DNA of 9,009 nucleotides from Candidatus Omnitrophota bacterium. Its GTDB lineage: Bacteria; Omnitrophota; Koll11; JAHIPI01. The stretch lies in assembly GCA_028718265.1 (NCBI GenBank), contig JAQUMG010000067.1, positions 1 through 9,009 of the forward strand, given 5' to 3'. Under the pieces are notes generated by a model that saw only the letters and a program-made list of their open reading frames with translations, had not been told where the DNA came from and ran no database searches. Numbering within the stretch: the stretch's first letter is position 1; each line of letters begins with the position of its first letter. The position numbers and the translations under genes were made by a program. Shown here piece after piece: positions 6,311-9,009 of this stretch.

Positions 6311-7255
6311 TTATTCGGATCCCAGGTTATTTTCCTTGAACCATTCGACTGTTTTTCGCAGGCCGTCTTTAAGACTTATCGTCGGCTGCCAGCTTAATAG
6401 CATCTTTGCAAGCGTTATCTCCGGCTGGCGAACTTTCGGATCGTCTACCGGCAGGGGTTCGAATACAATTTTACTTTTCGAGCCCGTTAATTTTATTATC
6501 ATCTTAGCAAGGTCTATTATATTCATCTCTTCCGGGCTGCCGATGTTTATAGGAGTATTAGCATTGGAATTCATAAGCTTATATATGCCGTCTACCAAAT
6601 CAGATATATAGCAGAAACTGCGCGTTTGCTTGCCTGTACCGAATACCGTTATCGGCTTATTTGTCACTGATTGTTCTATAAAAGCAGGGATCGCACGGCC
6701 GTCGACTTTTCTCATCCTCGGACCGTAAGTATTGAATATCCGCACTATTTTGGTATCAAGGTTATGGGTGCGATGGTAAGCCATCGTTATCGCTTCGGCA
6801 AATCTTTTGCTTTCGTCATAGACGCCGCGCGGCCCCACATTATTGACATTACCCCAATAGCTCTCCGGCTGCGGATGAACGGTAGGATCGCCATAAACTT
6901 CGCTGGTCGAAGCGAGCAGAAATTTTGAACCTTTCGCTTTTGCGAGGCCCAGCGCGTTATGCGTTCCCAACGACCCTACTTTCAATGTCTGAATAGGAAG
7001 CTTAAGGTAATCGACGGGGCTGGCCGGTGAAGCAAAGTGCAGCACATAATATACGTCGCCCTTGACATCTATATATTTTGTCACATCGTGCTCGAGAAAC
7101 TCAAAATGTTTATTTTTCAATAAGTGCGAGATATTTTTCATTGTGCCGGTTATAAGGTTATCAATACAGATAACTTCAAAATCTCTCTCCAGCAAAAAAG
7201 CGCACAAATGCGAACCTATAAAGCCCGCACCGCCGGTTATTAATACACGTTTCAT
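6311..7255 (-). CDS. uxs: UDP-glucuronate decarboxylase / UDP-xylose synthase family (SDR)
   Basis: This 314-residue extended short-chain dehydrogenase closely follows the UXS family, which oxidises UDP-glucuronate at C4, decarboxylates it and usually re-reduces it to UDP-xylose using bound NAD. The NAD loop is GGAGFIG (8-14). [11 protein letters not shown] (73-83) and [14 protein letters not shown] (116-129) are near-diagnostic of UXS, with the T117-S118-E119 active-site residues. The catalytic pair is Y146 and K150 in YDESK, and [10 protein letters not shown] (172-181) and [13 protein letters not shown] (211-223) follow. It lacks the membrane anchor of eukaryotic UXS and should be cytosolic. 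AAGGAG sits 4 bases before the ATG. A UDP-glucuronate source is plausible in the dehydrogenase two genes upstream. Some bacterial relatives stop at UDP-4-keto-pentose, which cannot be excluded here. Confidence 0.9.
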   Translation of the reverse strand: MKRVLITGGAGFIGSHLCAFLLERDFEVICIDNLITGTMKNISHLLKNKHFEFLEHDVTKYIDVKGDVYYVLHFASPASPVDYLKLPIQTLKVGSLGTHNALGLAKAKGSKFLLASTSEVYGDPTVHPQPESYWGNVNNVGPRGVYDESKRFAEAITMAYHRTHNLDTKIVRIFNTYGPRMRKVDGRAIPAFIEQSVTNKPITVFGTGKQTRSFCYISDLVDGIYKLMNSNANTPINIGSPEEMNIIDLAKMIIKLTGSKSKIVFEPLPVDDPKVRQPEITLAKMLLSWQPTISLKDGLRKTVEWFKENNLGSE

Positions 7256-7270
7256 ATCGCTCCTTACAAG

Positions 7271-8209
7271 TTAATGATTTTTATCCTTAAACCATTCTAA
7301 TGTCTTTTTGAGCCCCTCTTCGAATTCGACTTCAGGGGTAACCTTTAATATTTTTTTCATCCTGGAGATATCGGCCAGCGTCTTTTTAACATCACCTTTT
7401 CTGGGAGCCGTAAATTCCGGGCTGGTCCTGGTATTTAAAAACTTATCGAGGTATTTTATTATGTCCAGGACCGAATATGTTTTGCCGCATGCCACATTAA
7501 ATACTTCCCCTCCTGCGCCGGCAGCTTTAGCAGCGGCCAGGTTTGCGAGGACTACGTTCTCCACATAAGTAAAATCCCGTGATTGGTTTCCGTCACCTTC
7601 GATAACGGGAGGTTTACCGCTAAGCAGATTTGAAATAAAAGCGGGGATAACCGCGGAATACTTGGATTCGGGATTTTGTCGCGGCCCAAATACGTTAAAA
7701 TAGCGCAGCGAAACCACCTCTAATCCGAACGTCCTGGTAAAAGTGTATCCGTAATGTTCGCCCGTCAGCTTGGAAACCGCGTACGGAGATATGGGCACGG
7801 GAATAAAATCTTCCTTTTCCGGAAAATTCCTGCAATCGCCGTAAACTGAACTGCTTGACGCATAAACCACTCTTTTTACGCCTGCGTCCCTGGCGGCGAT
7901 TAATACATTTAAAGTACCGCTTATGTTTATGTCGCTGGTAAGGCTGGGGTTATCTACGGATTTCGGGACGCTTCTAAGCGCTGCCTGATGCAGAATATAG
8001 TCGGTACCTTTCGCTGATTTTTTGACAGTTTCGATATCCCTTATATCGCCTTCTACGAGCTCTATGTCGCTTAAGAACGGTTTCAGGTTTTCTCTTTTTC
8101 CCGTCATAAAGTTATCCAGAACTTTTACTTTATGACCTCTTTTAATTAATTCTTCTACGATATTCGAACCTATAAATCCGGCTCCGCCGGTAACAAGATA
8201 TTTTTCCAT
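7271..8209 (-). CDS. Nucleotide-sugar 4-epimerase (WbpP/GalE-like SDR)
   Basis: This 312-residue extended SDR probably inverts C4 of a UDP-sugar, for example UDP-GlcNAc(A) to UDP-GalNAc(A) or UDP-Glc(A) to UDP-Gal(A). The NAD loop is GGAGFIG (8-14), GDIRD (54-58) binds the adenine side, and HQAALRSVPKSV (74-85) strongly recalls WbpP-type epimerases. The catalytic serine lies in ASSSSVYGD (117-125) and the YxxxK pair is Y143/K147 in SPYAVSK. LRYFNVFGPRQ (168-178) and GDGNQSRDFTYVEN (205-218) complete the substrate region. It is slightly shorter than WbpP. A strong AAAGGAG lies only 2 to 3 bases from the ATG, and the gap to the dehydrogenase stop is 7 bases. The epimerase assignment is good. 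Whether the substrate is N-acetylated or a uronic acid is uncertain. Confidence 0.85.
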   Translation of the reverse strand: MEKYLVTGGAGFIGSNIVEELIKRGHKVKVLDNFMTGKRENLKPFLSDIELVEGDIRDIETVKKSAKGTDYILHQAALRSVPKSVDNPSLTSDINISGTLNVLIAARDAGVKRVVYASSSSVYGDCRNFPEKEDFIPVPISPYAVSKLTGEHYGYTFTRTFGLEVVSLRYFNVFGPRQNPESKYSAVIPAFISNLLSGKPPVIEGDGNQSRDFTYVENVVLANLAAAKAAGAGGEVFNVACGKTYSVLDIIKYLDKFLNTRTSPEFTAPRKGDVKKTLADISRMKKILKVTPEVEFEEGLKKTLEWFKDKNH

Positions 8210-8216
8210 TTCTCCT

Positions 8217-9009
8217 TTACAGCGACGCTATATTTTTGCCTTTGATGTCTTTATTAGCAAAGGCATTTCTCGTATCAAAAACGAGTTTTGCGCAATCTTT
8301 TATCTTTTGATAATCAAAAGTACTGTGATCCGTAGCCAGCAAAACGCAATCCTGTTTCCTTAAAAGATCTCTCTTGAAGGCCAATGATGTAAACGTCTTA
8401 CCATCAACCTTGGCACTCGAAACATACGGGTCTGAATAATTAACTACGGCCCCTTCTTCTAAGAGCAGCCGCATTATCTCGAGCGAGGGCGATTCTCTTA
8501 CGTCATCAACATCCTTCTTGTATGCAACGCCGAGAACCAGTATATTTGCACCTTTTACCGATTTGCCTTTTTCGTTGAGCACTCTTATGACGCGCTGGAC
8601 GACATATTGCGGCATGCCGGAATTTACACTGTCGGCAAGTTCTATGAATTTAGCCTCGAATCCGTGCAGCCTGGCTTTCCATGAAAGATACAGCGGATCT
8701 ATATTTATACAATGGCCGCCTATTCCGGGACCGGGATAAAACGGCATAAAGCCGAAAGGTTTGGTCCTGGCGGCATTGATAACTTCCCATACATTTATAT
8801 GGAGTTTTTCGCACATAAGCGCCAGTTCATTCACAAGTCCGATATTAACGCTTCTGAAGGTATTTTCCAGGAGCTTCGCCATTTCCGCTACCTTGCTTGA
8901 AGAAACAGGTATTACCTCGTCTACTATCTGGTCGTAAAGCATCTTGGCAGCCAAAGTTGACTTTTTGGTAACTCCGCCGACAACTTTCGGTATATTATTT
9001 GTGGTATAA
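8217..9009 (-). CDS. UDP-sugar 6-dehydrogenase (WbpA/WecC/UDP-glucose dehydrogenase family), C-terminal part
   Basis: The frame is open through the window edge, so about 264 C-terminal residues are visible and the N-terminal NAD domain is missing. The family oxidises C6 of UDP-sugars to a carboxylate with two NAD, giving UDP-glucuronate or UDP-N-acetyl-hexosaminuronate. IPKVVGG just inside the edge begins the linker. AEMAKLLENTFRSVNIGLVNE is the central dimerisation helix. PFYPGPGIGGHCINIDP carries the catalytic cysteine (codon 8711-8709). VLGVAYKKDVDDVRESP opens the C-terminal UDP-binding domain, which ends in a typical LLATDHSTF and FDTRN. The NTFRSVNIGLVNE and YPGPGIGGHC wording is nearer the UDP-HexNAc dehydrogenases (WbpA/WecC) than UDP-glucose dehydrogenases, but substrate choice is not certain. 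It is the first visible gene of the upstream unit. Confidence 0.92.
   Translation of the reverse strand, partial: YTTNNIPKVVGGVTKKSTLAAKMLYDQIVDEVIPVSSSKVAEMAKLLENTFRSVNIGLVNELALMCEKLHINVWEVINAARTKPFGFMPFYPGPGIGGHCINIDPLYLSWKARLHGFEAKFIELADSVNSGMPQYVVQRVIRVLNEKGKSVKGANILVLGVAYKKDVDDVRESPSLEIMRLLLEEGAVVNYSDPYVSSAKVDGKTFTSLAFKRDLLRKQDCVLLATDHSTFDYQKIKDCAKLVFDTRNAFANKDIKGKNIASL

Noticed and set aside
6311..8209. Tandem duplication of the two SDR genes
   Set aside because: Both start with GGAGFIG and end in a TxEWFK motif, but the substrate motifs ([11 protein letters not shown] versus HQAALRSVPKSV) place them in different subfamilies, so this is not a recent duplication.
8952..8954. TTG as a start codon for a 245-residue dehydrogenase
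   Set aside because: The frame stays open upstream to the window edge and encodes the conserved IPKVVGG segment, so the gene is a longer protein cut by the window, not one starting at TTG.

Overview
The window lies entirely inside a cell-surface glycan (polysaccharide, O-antigen or exopolysaccharide) biosynthesis cluster. All ten genes are on the minus strand, so transcription runs from high to low coordinates. Both outermost genes are cut by the window edges. Packing is tight, with gaps of 1 to 16 bases and one ATGA overlap. Base composition is moderate (mid-40s percent GC by eye). I see no tRNA, rRNA, mobile element or CRISPR array. The gene set and A/G-rich Shine-Dalgarno sites fit a bacterium, probably one with a Gram-negative-type envelope. 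The lineage cannot be fixed from this window; an uncultured group such as Omnitrophota is only a guess.

Upstream transcription unit (9009 down to about 4860): a nucleotide-sugar 6-dehydrogenase (partial), a WbpP/GalE-type nucleotide-sugar 4-epimerase, a UDP-glucuronate decarboxylase (UDP-xylose synthase family), a small class I SAM methyltransferase and a family 2 glycosyltransferase. It ends in a probable intrinsic terminator whose stem begins at the glycosyltransferase stop codon.

Downstream transcription unit (about 4854 down to 1): a plausible promoter, with its -35 inside the preceding U-tract, leads into a DegT/DnrJ/EryC1-type sugar aminotransferase. This is followed by an asparagine-synthase-like protein that lacks the N-terminal glutaminase cysteine, two tandem divergent FkbM-family methyltransferases, and the first 65 codons of a probable glycosyltransferase.

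Taken together, the upstream unit supplies UDP-hexuronic acid or UDP-hexosaminuronic acid, its C4 epimer, and UDP-xylose or a 4-keto-pentose. The downstream unit supplies an amino sugar, a possible carboxyl amidation and O-methyl decorations. Three methyltransferases in 9 kb suggest a heavily methylated glycan. The most unusual gene is the asparagine-synthase homologue (2025-3623). It keeps the ATP-binding SGGVDS loop but appears to have lost glutamine hydrolysis. One reading is an amide-forming enzyme acting on a uronic acid, using free ammonia or another amine. No flippase, polymerase, ABC exporter or priming transferase is visible here, so the export route is unknown.
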